NCBI RefSeq assembly: GCF_021049245.1
Contig: NZ_CP088020.1
Location: 874,001 to 938,000 of the forward strand
Length of the DNA stretch: 64,000 nucleotides
Reading direction: 5' to 3'
Origin: Radiobacillus kanasensis
GTDB lineage: Bacteria > Bacillota > Bacilli > Bacillales > Amphibacillaceae
Shown here: positions 16,837 through 26,608 of the stretch, one piece after another
Position numbering within the stretch: position 1 is the stretch's first letter
How the letters are laid out: every line of letters begins with the position of its first letter
Notes under the pieces: model-generated
Database searches by the model: none
What the model saw: only the letters and a program-made list of their open reading frames with translations
What the model was told of the DNA's origin: nothing
Program-made: the position numbers and the translations under genes

Positions 16837-17616
16837 ATGAAAATGTTCCATCAAGCAAAGGAATCAGTCAGAGAGCAATTCTCAAAGAATGCCGTGAAAT
16901 ACATAACAAGTGAATCACATGCAAAAGGAAAGGATCTACAACTTCTATTAGACTGGGCAAATCCGCAAGACAATTGGATAGCGTTAGATATTGCGACAGG
17001 TGGAGGTCATGTGGCCAAAACAGTTGCCCCACATGTGAATGGAATCTATGCCACAGACCTAACAGTGGCCATGCTAGAAAATACAGCTAACCACTTAGCG
17101 TCCAAACATCCGAACATGGATTTTATCATTGCGGATGCAGAGGAGCTTCCTTTTTTAAAAGACTCTTTTGATTTGGTCACTTGTCGGATAGCCCCACATC
17201 ATTTCCCAAACCCAGAAGCATTTGTAAAAGAGGTAGCACGAGTGTTAAAGAAGAATGGGAAATTTCTATTGATTGATAACGTTGCTCCAGAGGATGCGGA
17301 GCTTGCTGAATATGTGAATATGTTTGAGAAACTAAGAGATGAAAGCCATGTGAAATGTCTTTCGATACAAGAGTGGAAGGAATTATTCAAACAGGTGGGT
17401 CTAGTTGAAATAAGGTCAGAAAGTAGAAAAAAGAAGTTAAACTATTCCTCCTGGTTAGAGCGGATGGTTAAGGATGAAGACCAAGCAGAAAAAGTGAAGC
17501 GGTATATGTTGAACGGAAGTCCACGTCAGCGAGATTATTTTCAAGTGCGAGTGACTGAAGGTACTATCCAATCGGCTAAAATTGATGAGTGGATGGTACT
17601 TTGTGAAAAGAGATAG
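16837..17616 (+). CDS. Class I SAM-dependent methyltransferase (UbiE/YcgJ-like)
   Basis: A 259-aa cytosolic methyltransferase. Motif I is DIATGGGHVAKTV (residues 49-61), with an acidic TDLT strand-2 end and IIADAEELPF as motif II-like. Closest in form to Bacillus YcgJ and other UbiE-type enzymes; the substrate is not predictable. I use ATG 16837 (SD AAAAGGAG), because the longer in-frame reading from 16759 runs through the terminator hairpin. It is transcribed alone. Confidence 0.8.
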   Translation: MKMFHQAKESVREQFSKNAVKYITSESHAKGKDLQLLLDWANPQDNWIALDIATGGGHVAKTVAPHVNGIYATDLTVAMLENTANHLASKHPNMDFIIADAEELPFLKDSFDLVTCRIAPHHFPNPEAFVKEVARVLKKNGKFLLIDNVAPEDAELAEYVNMFEKLRDESHVKCLSIQEWKELFKQVGLVEIRSESRKKKLNYSSWLERMVKDEDQAEKVKRYMLNGSPRQRDYFQVRVTEGTIQSAKIDEWMVLCEKR

Positions 17617-17622
17617 TATTGC

Positions 17623-17655
17623 AAGTCCCCGGACCATGAGTTACGGGGACTTTTG
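17623..17655 (+). terminator. Terminator after the methyltransferase gene
   Basis: AAGTCCCCG (17623-17631) / CGGGGACTT (17644-17652), then TT. Confidence 0.75.
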
Positions 17656-17773
17656 AATTGTAAAATAAGGAAACGATAAATTTTGAGAAGTGCCCTCATA
17701 GGTAAATGAACATGGTAAAATATATTCATGTCTTTAATAAGGCAAAAGGGTCAATAAAGTAGGAGAGAGTTAA

Positions 17774-18736
17774 ATGAAAAAGAAAATGATTATAATTTTA
17801 ACCATCATGGTAGTTCTGATAGGAATTGCTTATGGAGGTGTCGGCAATTATTTTTATAATTATGCGTTAAAAGCAAACGATGAAAAAGAGTTTTTAGAGG
17901 GGAATCCTCATTTACAGGAAAGTGAGGCTGTAATGGCTAGTGTAGCCGAAGCGGCCGAAAAGGCGGATAACCAATTTGAGCTAGAACATCCACCATCTGC
18001 TATGTCGATTGTTTCCAATGATGACCTCAAGTTGAAGCTACATGCAGATGTCTATGAAAATGAAGAAGAAAGTTCGAAATGGGCGATTGTGGCACATGGA
18101 TACACAGGTGAAGCAGCTGATATGACAAGATATGTTCGCCATTTTTATGAACAAGGGTTTCATGTGATTGCACCTGATTTGCGTGGGCATGGGAAGAGTG
18201 AAGGAGATTATATTGGAATGGGCTGGCATGACCGGATGGACATGATGCAATGGATTGATGAAATCATTCAAAAAGATCCGAATGCAGAAATCGCATTGTT
18301 TGGTGTATCCATGGGTGGTGCTACTGTTATGATGACCTCGGGTGAGAACCTTCCTTCCAATGTTAAGGTCATTGTAGAAGACTGTGGGTACGCTACTGTT
18401 AGTGACGTATTTATTTATCAGTTGAAGGATTTGTTCGGATTACCTGAGTTTCCGGTCATGCAGGCTGCCAATACGGTTACCAAGATGCGTGCGGGGTATG
18501 ATTTGTATGAAGCTTCTGCAGTCAAGCAGGTCGCAAGAAGCAAGACCCCTATGCTATTTATCCATGGTGATGCAGATACGTTTGTGCCATATGAAATGTT
18601 AAATGAAGTGTATGAGGCAGCTAATGTGGATAAAGAAAAGCTTGTGATAGAAGGAGCGGGGCACGGGGATGCAGAGAAGGTTGATCCAGAGCTTTATTGG
18701 GATACGGTCTGGGGGTTTGTTGGGAAGTATATGTAG
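17774..18736 (+). CDS. Membrane-anchored alpha/beta hydrolase (YqkD-like)
   Basis: An N-terminal hydrophobic helix (residues 4-23) anchors or exports the protein. The alpha/beta-hydrolase domain follows with AHGYTG (oxyanion loop), nucleophile elbow GVSMGG near residue 180, acid D in HGDADTFVP and catalytic H in GAGHGDA. At 320 aa it resembles B. subtilis YqkD. Likely a carboxylesterase or peptidase acting at the outer membrane face; the substrate is unknown. SD AGGAGAG before ATG 17774. Confidence 0.75.
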   Translation: MKKKMIIILTIMVVLIGIAYGGVGNYFYNYALKANDEKEFLEGNPHLQESEAVMASVAEAAEKADNQFELEHPPSAMSIVSNDDLKLKLHADVYENEEESSKWAIVAHGYTGEAADMTRYVRHFYEQGFHVIAPDLRGHGKSEGDYIGMGWHDRMDMMQWIDEIIQKDPNAEIALFGVSMGGATVMMTSGENLPSNVKVIVEDCGYATVSDVFIYQLKDLFGLPEFPVMQAANTVTKMRAGYDLYEASAVKQVARSKTPMLFIHGDADTFVPYEMLNEVYEAANVDKEKLVIEGAGHGDAEKVDPELYWDTVWGFVGKYM

Positions 18737-18885
18737 TTGTATTTAGGAAATGGAATTGAGCTTTGGATTACAATGTGTAATCATATTTAACTAATTAAGC
18801 GAGAAGTCCCCTTCAAAATCTATGATTTAGTGGGAGTAGTTCACGCAACAGAATCTATTATGTATAAAAAATAAAGAGGTGTAGC

Positions 18886-19143
18886 ATGGTACCAATTTCA
18901 GTAGATAAGTTTGTAAATGAAACGGTAAAGAATAACAAGGATGTTAATAGAAAAGAGATAAAGAAAAATATTCTTGCAGCAGTTGAAAGAAAAAAGAAGG
19001 GTGCTGGCTGCATTCAATGTGACCAACCGATATGGGCACTCGGGTCTGGTGTAACTGGAATAGACATGTGTTTTTCTTGTACCACTGGTGAAGCAGACCA
19101 ATCAGAGGACTATGAGATAGACGTTGTATGTTATAACCGTTAA
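18886..19143 (+). CDS. Small CxxC-motif protein, function unknown
   Basis: An 85-aa protein not recognised as a named family. The first half is basic and helical. The second half holds CIQC and CFSC 24 residues apart, a plausible four-cysteine zinc-binding knuckle, and the tail is acidic. SD AAAGAGGTG before ATG 18886. It is isolated between the hydrolase gene and a long gene-poor stretch. Confidence 0.55.
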   Translation: MVPISVDKFVNETVKNNKDVNRKEIKKNILAAVERKKKGAGCIQCDQPIWALGSGVTGIDMCFSCTTGEADQSEDYEIDVVCYNR

Positions 19144-19832
19144 TAGTAGTTAAAATGGTCAGTGCTATGATCTTATTAGTATCGACTTTATTGTTATGAT
19201 TACCTCCTGACTTAACAAACTGATTAAAAGCAGGTGCATATGATAAAGCACGATAAGGAATTAGAAAAAATTCTTTCTCAGCTCTTCGGATAATTAGAGA
19301 GGATTTTAGAAAACTATAAACTAAGCAAGATCAAAAAGATTGAAATAACATAAATAATCCATTTACATTAATCGAAGGGTTAAGTAGATAACGAGATCAG
19401 AGTTTGTTGATATAAGGAAAACTCTATGCTTGAAAAATGTTTGTAGCTTAAAGGTAGAAGAGTTGAATCCATACTACAAGACAAGATTTACAGTATCTAC
19501 TTAATCTTTATCTTAAGTTAGATAAAGAGTGTTTTGGATTATTATAAAGATTGCTTGTAATGGTGGGTGTACAGGAGCATCATTCGGACCTCAACCACAA
19601 GATCATCAAGTGACCCTAGACTAACTTTCCCCATCATCAAATAATATAGTGATGGTTTTTTCTGATTTCCCCCCTGTTGAATTACCATTCCATGATATCA
19701 GACAATCTTTTACGTTCCTCCATTTTGCCAAAATTTCCACCTTCCAGGTAGTTAGACTAATATTCTAGAAAAAGATAGAATAATAGAAAAGAATGTCGCT
19801 AGCAGATGAAAATAAATAAGCAGGTGAAAAGT
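19144..19832. other. Long gene-poor region upstream of the Wadjet operon
   Basis: No convincing gene. A 17-codon ORF (19240-19293, MIKHDKELEKILSQLFG) has a weak SD and could be a remnant. An intrinsic terminator-like hairpin, CCATCA (19631-19636) / TGATGG (19650-19655) followed by TTTTTT, sits at 19631-19661. The jetABCD promoter should lie between there and 19832, but I cannot pick the hexamers confidently. Confidence 0.4.
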
Positions 19833-21311
19833 ATGTTCAAGCGTGTCAAAGAGGCAACTTATTTAACGGCAGAAAAGGCATGGAGCTACCGTGCTATTTT
19901 GCGTTATTTTTATATACAACATGAGAGAATGAGAGAATTTCTCTTTCCAGAAGAAATCTATGAACATCTGATGCAATTTAATGAGTTTAGTGGTTATACC
20001 GAAGAGGCACTGCATCTAGATCTAGACGCACTAGTGAAATGGGGCAACTTAATTGCTAGGCAGGAATTGGGTAAATCAAGAACGGTCGAAGAGTTTAAGA
20101 AGAAACGTTTTCGTTACCAATGTACACCTTATACGGTAGAATTTGAGCGGATGTTGATGGAGCTCGAGGGGATGGGGGAAACCTTTGGTGGCTCCTTAGA
20201 GCGAACGCAGTTTGAACGCTTATACCAATCCCTAATAAAATTAGAAGAAATAGTTTTAGGGGAAAAACACGAGGATGATGAAGAGTGTGCGCAGGTATGG
20301 GAGGATGTTCTTTCATACTTCCGTCAAATCACACAAAATACGTCCGATTATATTGCTTACATAAATAGTGAGGAAGTCGAAGATAGGATGCAAACAGAAG
20401 CGTTCCTTGTTTATAAGGATCAATTCACAACCTATCTAAGAGATTTCATTATCGCCTTGCAAGGAACTGCTTTACAAATCCAGGACTTATTATTAGGCAT
20501 ATCAAGGAAACAACTTCTCGGGTACTTTGAACAGGTGATTCGCCATAATAAGCAAGCGTTTCGTTTTGAGGAGGAAAAAGAGAAAGATCCATATGAAGAA
20601 TTTCAAGAAAAGTGGTTAAGCATAAAAGCGTGGTTTCTTGGTAATGAGCACGGTGAAAGTGAATATGAGATGTTGCAACATCGAACGAATGAGTCGATAC
20701 GTCGGATTACGAGAGTCGTCCAACGTCTGGGAGAACGGCATCAGCACTTTCGTAGTCGTAAGAAGGATTATCTTCATCTTGCAAAGTGGTTTGATTCTAT
20801 GGATTCCTTGGAAGAAGCACATGAACTATCATCTGTTGCGTTTGGTGTATTTCATACACGTCACTTTCATATTGATCACACTCCAACAGACGATATTTAT
20901 GCGGATGTATGGGATGAACGACCAATGGAACACGAGACGAAGCCAATTGTTCGGAATTATCGAGAGAAGACACGACCAGGTGCTGTAACTAGCAACAAGG
21001 AAAAGAAGGAAGAAATGAAGCGAATCTATTTGGAGCAAAAGCAGCGAGAAAAAAGGCTCATTGAGCAATATATTCAAGGCAATGAAATAACGATTGAGAA
21101 ATTACCTATGGTAGAAACACATGTAAGGAAGTTGTTACTTTCATGGATTGGGAAAGCAATGGCGCGCAAGGATCGTACGATTAAAACAGAGCTAGGCAAA
21201 AGAGTACGCGTCATTTTAAGCGACCAAAGAGTCATGCTACAGGCAGAAGACGGGATGCTAGAAATGCCTAATGCTACTTTTCAGTTTCTTGAAGAGGAGG
21301 TAACCGTTTAA
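19833..21311 (+). CDS. jetA: Wadjet subunit JetA (kleisin-like, TIGR02677/DUF2397 type)
   Basis: A 492-aa protein corresponding to the MukF-like kleisin of Wadjet SMC complexes. Its N-terminus (FKRVKEATYLTAEKAWSYRA) and winged-helix/helical layout suit this family. It would bridge JetC heads and carry JetB. I prefer ATG 19833 (AGGTGA at 19822-19827) over ATG 19806, which has no SD. Its stop overlaps the jetB start by one base (TAATG). First gene of a tightly coupled four-gene operon. Confidence 0.85.
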   Translation: MFKRVKEATYLTAEKAWSYRAILRYFYIQHERMREFLFPEEIYEHLMQFNEFSGYTEEALHLDLDALVKWGNLIARQELGKSRTVEEFKKKRFRYQCTPYTVEFERMLMELEGMGETFGGSLERTQFERLYQSLIKLEEIVLGEKHEDDEECAQVWEDVLSYFRQITQNTSDYIAYINSEEVEDRMQTEAFLVYKDQFTTYLRDFIIALQGTALQIQDLLLGISRKQLLGYFEQVIRHNKQAFRFEEEKEKDPYEEFQEKWLSIKAWFLGNEHGESEYEMLQHRTNESIRRITRVVQRLGERHQHFRSRKKDYLHLAKWFDSMDSLEEAHELSSVAFGVFHTRHFHIDHTPTDDIYADVWDERPMEHETKPIVRNYREKTRPGAVTSNKEKKEEMKRIYLEQKQREKRLIEQYIQGNEITIEKLPMVETHVRKLLLSWIGKAMARKDRTIKTELGKRVRVILSDQRVMLQAEDGMLEMPNATFQFLEEEVTV

Positions 21312-22471
21312 TGGACCAAGCAGGATTTGACGAAAAAACGCAGGAAGCCTTGGGGATTCTGTTCGAGCAGTTTTGGGTGCTTCGTGCAGAAGATCCTTCA
21401 GCCTATCAGCTCATCCGGGAGAGAGAGAAAGGGTTAAAACGCTATGTTTCAGAAAAGTTTGGCTTTGATTTAATTGTTCATCAGCACTTTATTAAACTCG
21501 AGAAAATTCCAGTCGACCCGAAAGGATGGATGGGAATACAAGACTTTACGACTATTCAAGACTATGCAATTTTTTGTTGTGGACTTGCTTTTACGGAACA
21601 GAAGTCCGTTGATGAGCAGTTTCTCCTATCTGATATTACAGAGGATATACAAGATATATATCCTGGTGACTTTCCGTTGGATTGGACAAACTATGAGCAT
21701 CGAAAGTCACTCGTTCGAGCTCTTAGGAAAATGGTGGATTTGCATATTGTTAAAGCTGTAGATGGTAATATTGACCTATTTGCGAATAATGAGGAACAAG
21801 AGGTGTTGTATGAAGTAACAGTTTATGCCCGCTACTTCATGCGTTCCTATCCGGATGACTTGTTCCGATTTGAAACGACTAGGGAAATTTTGGACAGCGA
21901 GTGGCAAAGACATCAAGCAGATGCAAGAAGAAAAAGAGTGTACCGGAAACTGATGTTTTCACCAGTTGTTTATCGTGAAAGCGAAGATGATCAAGATTTT
22001 GCTTATATACGTAATTTCCGTAATCGATTGCGTGATGACTTGGAGGAACATACGCCGTTTCAATTGGAAGTATTTAAAAATGCTGCTTTACTAGTGATGC
22101 CAGACCGAAGACAGCGATATACATTATTTCCTGACCAAAAAGCAATTATGAATATCGCTCTTCATTTACAGTCGTATCTTAGGGAACATATAGATGGATA
22201 TTCTATTAGTTCAATGGGGGAGATCAAGCTAACTTCAGTGGAATTTGCCCAATTAATAGAAACGATTAAAGGGTTATATGGACATGGTTGGAGTAAAAGA
22301 TATCGTGACATGTCCTATGGGGCAGTTGCGGAGGAGCTTTTGCATCTATATAAGGAATGGGAAATGGCCCTTGTTGAAGAAGACACGGGCATGCTTGTTT
22401 TAAAACCAGTAATTGCTCGTATGGTTGGACATTATCCAAGCGATTACCAAGACGGGGGTGAAGGTCAATGA
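21311..22471 (+). CDS. jetB: Wadjet subunit JetB (KITE protein, TIGR02678/DUF2398 type)
   Basis: A 386-aa protein matching the MukE-like KITE subunit in length and position. It is soluble and mostly helical. It overlaps jetA by one base and jetC by four (ATGA), typical of stoichiometric complexes. Together with JetA it organises the SMC dimer that extrudes small circular DNA. Confidence 0.85.
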   Translation: MDQAGFDEKTQEALGILFEQFWVLRAEDPSAYQLIREREKGLKRYVSEKFGFDLIVHQHFIKLEKIPVDPKGWMGIQDFTTIQDYAIFCCGLAFTEQKSVDEQFLLSDITEDIQDIYPGDFPLDWTNYEHRKSLVRALRKMVDLHIVKAVDGNIDLFANNEEQEVLYEVTVYARYFMRSYPDDLFRFETTREILDSEWQRHQADARRKRVYRKLMFSPVVYRESEDDQDFAYIRNFRNRLRDDLEEHTPFQLEVFKNAALLVMPDRRQRYTLFPDQKAIMNIALHLQSYLREHIDGYSISSMGEIKLTSVEFAQLIETIKGLYGHGWSKRYRDMSYGAVAEELLHLYKEWEMALVEEDTGMLVLKPVIARMVGHYPSDYQDGGEGQ

Positions 22472-25400
22472 ATAAATGGAAAATGAATAGTGCAGGTCTG
22501 TTGAATTTCTGGTACTACGATGAGGAAACTTTTACCTTTTCAGATGGAAAGTTATTGCTTCGAGGAAGTAATGGTTCAGGGAAATCTGTAACGATGCAAA
22601 GCTTTTTACCCGTACTATTAGATGGAAAAACATCACCGGATAGGTTAGATCCATTTGGTTCGAAAGCAAGACGGATGGAAGATTATTTGCTAGGTGAAAA
22701 GGACATCGTCAACCGGGATGAGCGAACAGGTTACTTGTTTTTAGAATTCAAACGCCAAGGGACAGACCAATACATAACGATTGGGATTGGTCTGCAAGCA
22801 AAACGGAATAAGCAAATGAAGTTCTGGGGATTTGTCGTTACAGATAACCAAAGAATTGGACATGACATAAAACTATATAAAATTGAAAACAACGCTGGAG
22901 AAAAACAGAAGATTCCCTTATCCCGAGTCGAACTAGAAAATCTGATTGGTGATGGTGGGCATGTCGTTCAGACAAAAACGGAGTATATGAAGCTTGTTAA
23001 TAAGTATTTATTTGGGTTTGAAACAGTTGAAGCTTATGAAGATTTGATTAAATTGTTAATTCAGTTAAGAAGTCCTAAGCTCTCTAAAGATTTTCGACCA
23101 ACGGTTATTTATGAGATATTGGAAGCAGCCTTACCACCATTGTCTGATGAAGACCTTCGCCATTTGTCTGATACGATTGAACAAATGGATCAGACCAAAC
23201 AACAGATTGAACAATTAGACAGAGAAGCTACTGCGATTTCAAGTCTAAATCAAGTCTATCATACGTATAATCAAAGAATTTTGGCTGATCACGCAGATGA
23301 ATATGTCGGTGCGAGTAAACGTCTAGCCAAAGAGCAAAAGGAATATAAGCAATGGACGGAAAAACTAACCCGATTAGACCAAGAAATTGACCAGTTAAAT
23401 GAGGAGATTAGAGATTTAAGCTTGAAGCAAGTTACGAATAAAAAACAAGAGGAACGATTGAAATCTCACAAGGTTTGGAATCTTGAAAAAGAACTTCGAG
23501 ATGAGAAAGAAAAGTTACAGAGTGAATCTGAAGTGCTAAGAAGGAAAACTGGCCATCTGCAGGATCGTAGAGAAAAAGAAAACAAGTTAAGGATCGATAA
23601 GAATCAGCTAGAAGAGTTAGCTGGTGAACGAAAAGAAGAAATGGAGGACAAGCTACTGGATATGACAAATGATGTGGAGGATTCGTCATTTGTGGAAGCT
23701 CACGAATTAAATAAGCAAGATTTTGAACGTCATATCCAAGAACGTTTTGATTTTAGTGTATGGAAGAAAGAAACAGACCACCATATCTCGAATTTAGAAA
23801 AAATCGAAGAAGAATTACGGAAATTTGATCAATTAAAAGCTAAATATCAAGAAAAAGATAAGGTATTAGCGGATGAAAAAAAGGTACTAGATGAAATAAC
23901 GTATCAGGAACAGGAATGGACCCGCTTATTTGAGGAGGATAAGGAACAAAAATTAAATGAAATCCATACATGGCTCAGGGATTCGGAGTGGCTGACTATT
24001 CAAGGTGAAGCCTTGCAAGAGACATCCCGATCCATCCATTCCCTATATGAACCGACTAGTTATGAATCCGTGAAAGAGCCATTTCGGCAAGCTATTCTAG
24101 AGTTTGAACGCAACCAAGGGCAGTTACTATCAGAGATGAATTTTAAACGAGATAATTTGGTCAGGGAGATAGAAAGAAAAGAAACTGAACTACAGGAATG
24201 GAATAATAAAAAAGATCCTGAGCCGATTACAGATTCATTAACTAAAGAAGCAAGACAACAATTGGACGCAAATGCTGTTCCGTATATCCCTTTTTATGCA
24301 GCTGTTGAGTTTCAAGACCATGTTGATCTGGATGTTCGAAAGAGGATTGAATCTGCCATAATGGATAGTGGTATGTTGGATGCTCTCATTATGGAATCCA
24401 ATCTTAAGATAGAGCACGATCGAATCTTAATCCCTGCTCCAAATATGATGGCTTACACGTTAGCAGATTATTTAAAGCCGGATCTCGGTCCAGACCATAA
24501 TATTTCGGCAAGTCTAGTAGACGAAGTGTTAAGAAGTATTATCATTGGGGAAGAGGAGAGTTCAACGTTCTCAATAAGTGACCAAGGTCATTATCAAATT
24601 GGCTTATTAAAAGGGCACGCCTTGCCAGTAAATGATGTTCGATATATTGGTCGTAGTGCAAGAAGAAGATTTAGGGAAGAGCAAATAGCGCTTATTCAGG
24701 GTGAGATAGAGGCGTTATATGGAGAAAAACAGTTGGTGACAAATGAAATACGAAGAATTGAATCGACTATTTCTCAGGCGAAATTAAGATTTGAGCGGTT
24801 TCCAAATGATCTGGATTTACAAGAAGTTTTTCGTGATATTAAAGATGCTAGGGTCAAAATAAACATTCATAAATCCCGTGTACAACATCTATCTGAGGAA
24901 TTAAAAGACATCCACACGAATTACACACAAGTGAAGAGTCTGATTGATGAGCAAACAAGAAAATATAATTTGGAAGTAAGTCTTATTTCGTACCAAAAGG
25001 CTACTTCAGTCGCAAAACGGTATGAAAAAGATTTGTCTGATCTAGAGAAAGAACACATTCAATATGTGAATGATGTAAAGCGAAAAGAAGAGATTTTAGG
25101 GAGAATAGATGAGATAGAGCAGGATATGATTGAGATTCAAGGAGAAATAAATATTTCTCGAGACCTTGTGGAGGGCTTGAAGCAAAATATTCAACGGATT
25201 GAGCAACAATTGGAACAGCAAGGTGTTGGGGACATTCGTAAACAAATATATGACGTTCAACAAGCTCTGAAGGAAATAGATGTTGCGCTAGAAGAGAAAA
25301 AAACCACGAAGCCACGAAAGGAAACAGAGCAAGAGCATGTGAACCATGATATAGGAGCAAAGGATATTCTAGTTCACTTTTGGACGAACATGAAAGAAAC

Positions 25401-26598
25401 ATGGGAAGACTCTTTCAAACAGGAAGTGCTTCGAGGATTTGTGGAACAGGAAAAGCAAAAAGAAATTCATGAGATTGCTGAGGATGTTCTTAAGGAATAT
25501 GGGCATTTAATCAGAGAAAAAGACCGAAGTAAACTTGCCTCACAGCTGACACAGGAATTTTACAAACAGCAGAGTGACTTAATGGAATACCGTGCCACTA
25601 GTTTTAATGCACCTTTCACGTCTCCTACTTGGATGAATGAGGTTGTTGAGGAAGAACAGAAGCCACATATTGAAAAGTGGAAACAAAAGATGTCTCGTCA
25701 ATTGATTGAACTAAATTACCAAGGGAAACAGGTGAGTCCTTATACGGTTCAGCAACAGATTGATCTGGAACAGGCTCGTCAGGAAAGCTTTTTGGATGAA
25801 CAAGATCAGGCGTTGTATGAAGAAATCTTATTTAATTCCGTTGGTCAAAAGCTACGAGCCCGAATTCGTCGTGCTGAACAGTGGGTCGGTAAAATGAAAA
25901 GCCTTATGGAGTCAAGGGACACATCATCTGGGCTGTCGTTCTCCATTAAGTGGAAGCCTCGGACAGCAGATTCAGAAACCGAGATGGATACGGTTGATTT
26001 GGTGCATTTATTAAGGCAGGATCCCAAGCTTTTAAAAGAAGAGGATTTAGAAAAGATTACGGTTCATTTCCGTTCCAAAATAGCTAAGGCCAAAGAAATG
26101 ATGGGTGAAAGCAGTGAATTACAAACATTACTTCAAGTATTAAAAGAAGTACTGGATTATCGTAAGTGGTTTTCTTTTATCCTTTATTTCCAACGGGAAG
26201 GGGAAAAGAAACGTGAGCTTACCAATAATCAATTCTATAAATTTAGCGGTGGGGAGAAAGCGATGGCCATGTACATCCCACTATTTACAGCTTGCTATTC
26301 TCGTTATTCAGAAGCAGATAACCAAGCACCTTACATTATTTCTTTAGATGAAGCCTTCGCTGGTGTAGATGAAAATAATATTAGGGAAATGTTTGAGATT
26401 GTTGAACAGTTAGGGTTTGACTATATCATGAACTCACAGGTGCTTTGGGGTGACTATGATACAATCAGTGAATTATCGATTAGTGAGTTAATCCGACCGA
26501 AAAACGCAGATTTTGTTAGCGTTATTCGTTACCATTGGGATGGAAATAAAATGGATTTAGAAGTTCCAACCGAAATAGAAGATGAGACATTGGTTTGA
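22468..26598 (+). CDS. jetC: Wadjet SMC ATPase JetC (TIGR02680 type)
   Basis: A 1376-aa SMC-type ATPase. Walker A is G33-SNGSGKS-40; the ABC signature region is KFSGGEKAMAMYIPL near residue 1258; Walker B is YIISLDEAFAGVDE near 1290. Between the heads lie two long heptad-rich arms (about 230-560 and 700-960), with a hinge-like segment around 600-700. It is the DNA-loop-extruding motor of the Wadjet complex. It overlaps jetB by 4 nt and runs straight into jetD. Confidence 0.93.
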   Translation: MNKWKMNSAGLLNFWYYDEETFTFSDGKLLLRGSNGSGKSVTMQSFLPVLLDGKTSPDRLDPFGSKARRMEDYLLGEKDIVNRDERTGYLFLEFKRQGTDQYITIGIGLQAKRNKQMKFWGFVVTDNQRIGHDIKLYKIENNAGEKQKIPLSRVELENLIGDGGHVVQTKTEYMKLVNKYLFGFETVEAYEDLIKLLIQLRSPKLSKDFRPTVIYEILEAALPPLSDEDLRHLSDTIEQMDQTKQQIEQLDREATAISSLNQVYHTYNQRILADHADEYVGASKRLAKEQKEYKQWTEKLTRLDQEIDQLNEEIRDLSLKQVTNKKQEERLKSHKVWNLEKELRDEKEKLQSESEVLRRKTGHLQDRREKENKLRIDKNQLEELAGERKEEMEDKLLDMTNDVEDSSFVEAHELNKQDFERHIQERFDFSVWKKETDHHISNLEKIEEELRKFDQLKAKYQEKDKVLADEKKVLDEITYQEQEWTRLFEEDKEQKLNEIHTWLRDSEWLTIQGEALQETSRSIHSLYEPTSYESVKEPFRQAILEFERNQGQLLSEMNFKRDNLVREIERKETELQEWNNKKDPEPITDSLTKEARQQLDANAVPYIPFYAAVEFQDHVDLDVRKRIESAIMDSGMLDALIMESNLKIEHDRILIPAPNMMAYTLADYLKPDLGPDHNISASLVDEVLRSIIIGEEESSTFSISDQGHYQIGLLKGHALPVNDVRYIGRSARRRFREEQIALIQGEIEALYGEKQLVTNEIRRIESTISQAKLRFERFPNDLDLQEVFRDIKDARVKINIHKSRVQHLSEELKDIHTNYTQVKSLIDEQTRKYNLEVSLISYQKATSVAKRYEKDLSDLEKEHIQYVNDVKRKEEILGRIDEIEQDMIEIQGEINISRDLVEGLKQNIQRIEQQLEQQGVGDIRKQIYDVQQALKEIDVALEEKKTTKPRKETEQEHVNHDIGAKDILVHFWTNMKETWEDSFKQEVLRGFVEQEKQKEIHEIAEDVLKEYGHLIREKDRSKLASQLTQEFYKQQSDLMEYRATSFNAPFTSPTWMNEVVEEEQKPHIEKWKQKMSRQLIELNYQGKQVSPYTVQQQIDLEQARQESFLDEQDQALYEEILFNSVGQKLRARIRRAEQWVGKMKSLMESRDTSSGLSFSIKWKPRTADSETEMDTVDLVHLLRQDPKLLKEEDLEKITVHFRSKIAKAKEMMGESSELQTLLQVLKEVLDYRKWFSFILYFQREGEKKRELTNNQFYKFSGGEKAMAMYIPLFTACYSRYSEADNQAPYIISLDEAFAGVDENNIREMFEIVEQLGFDYIMNSQVLWGDYDTISELSISELIRPKNADFVSVIRYHWDGNKMDLEVPTEIEDETLV

Positions 26599-26608
26599 AG
26601 GTGAGAGA

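Noticed and set aside
20638..20988. 116-codon ORF in an alternative frame of jetA
   Set aside because: Overlaps jetA completely on the same strand, with no start signals; jetA has clear family features.
25001..25402. 133-codon minus-strand ORF inside jetC
   Set aside because: Antisense to a strongly supported SMC coding region, no ribosome-binding site, and composition typical of a shadow frame.
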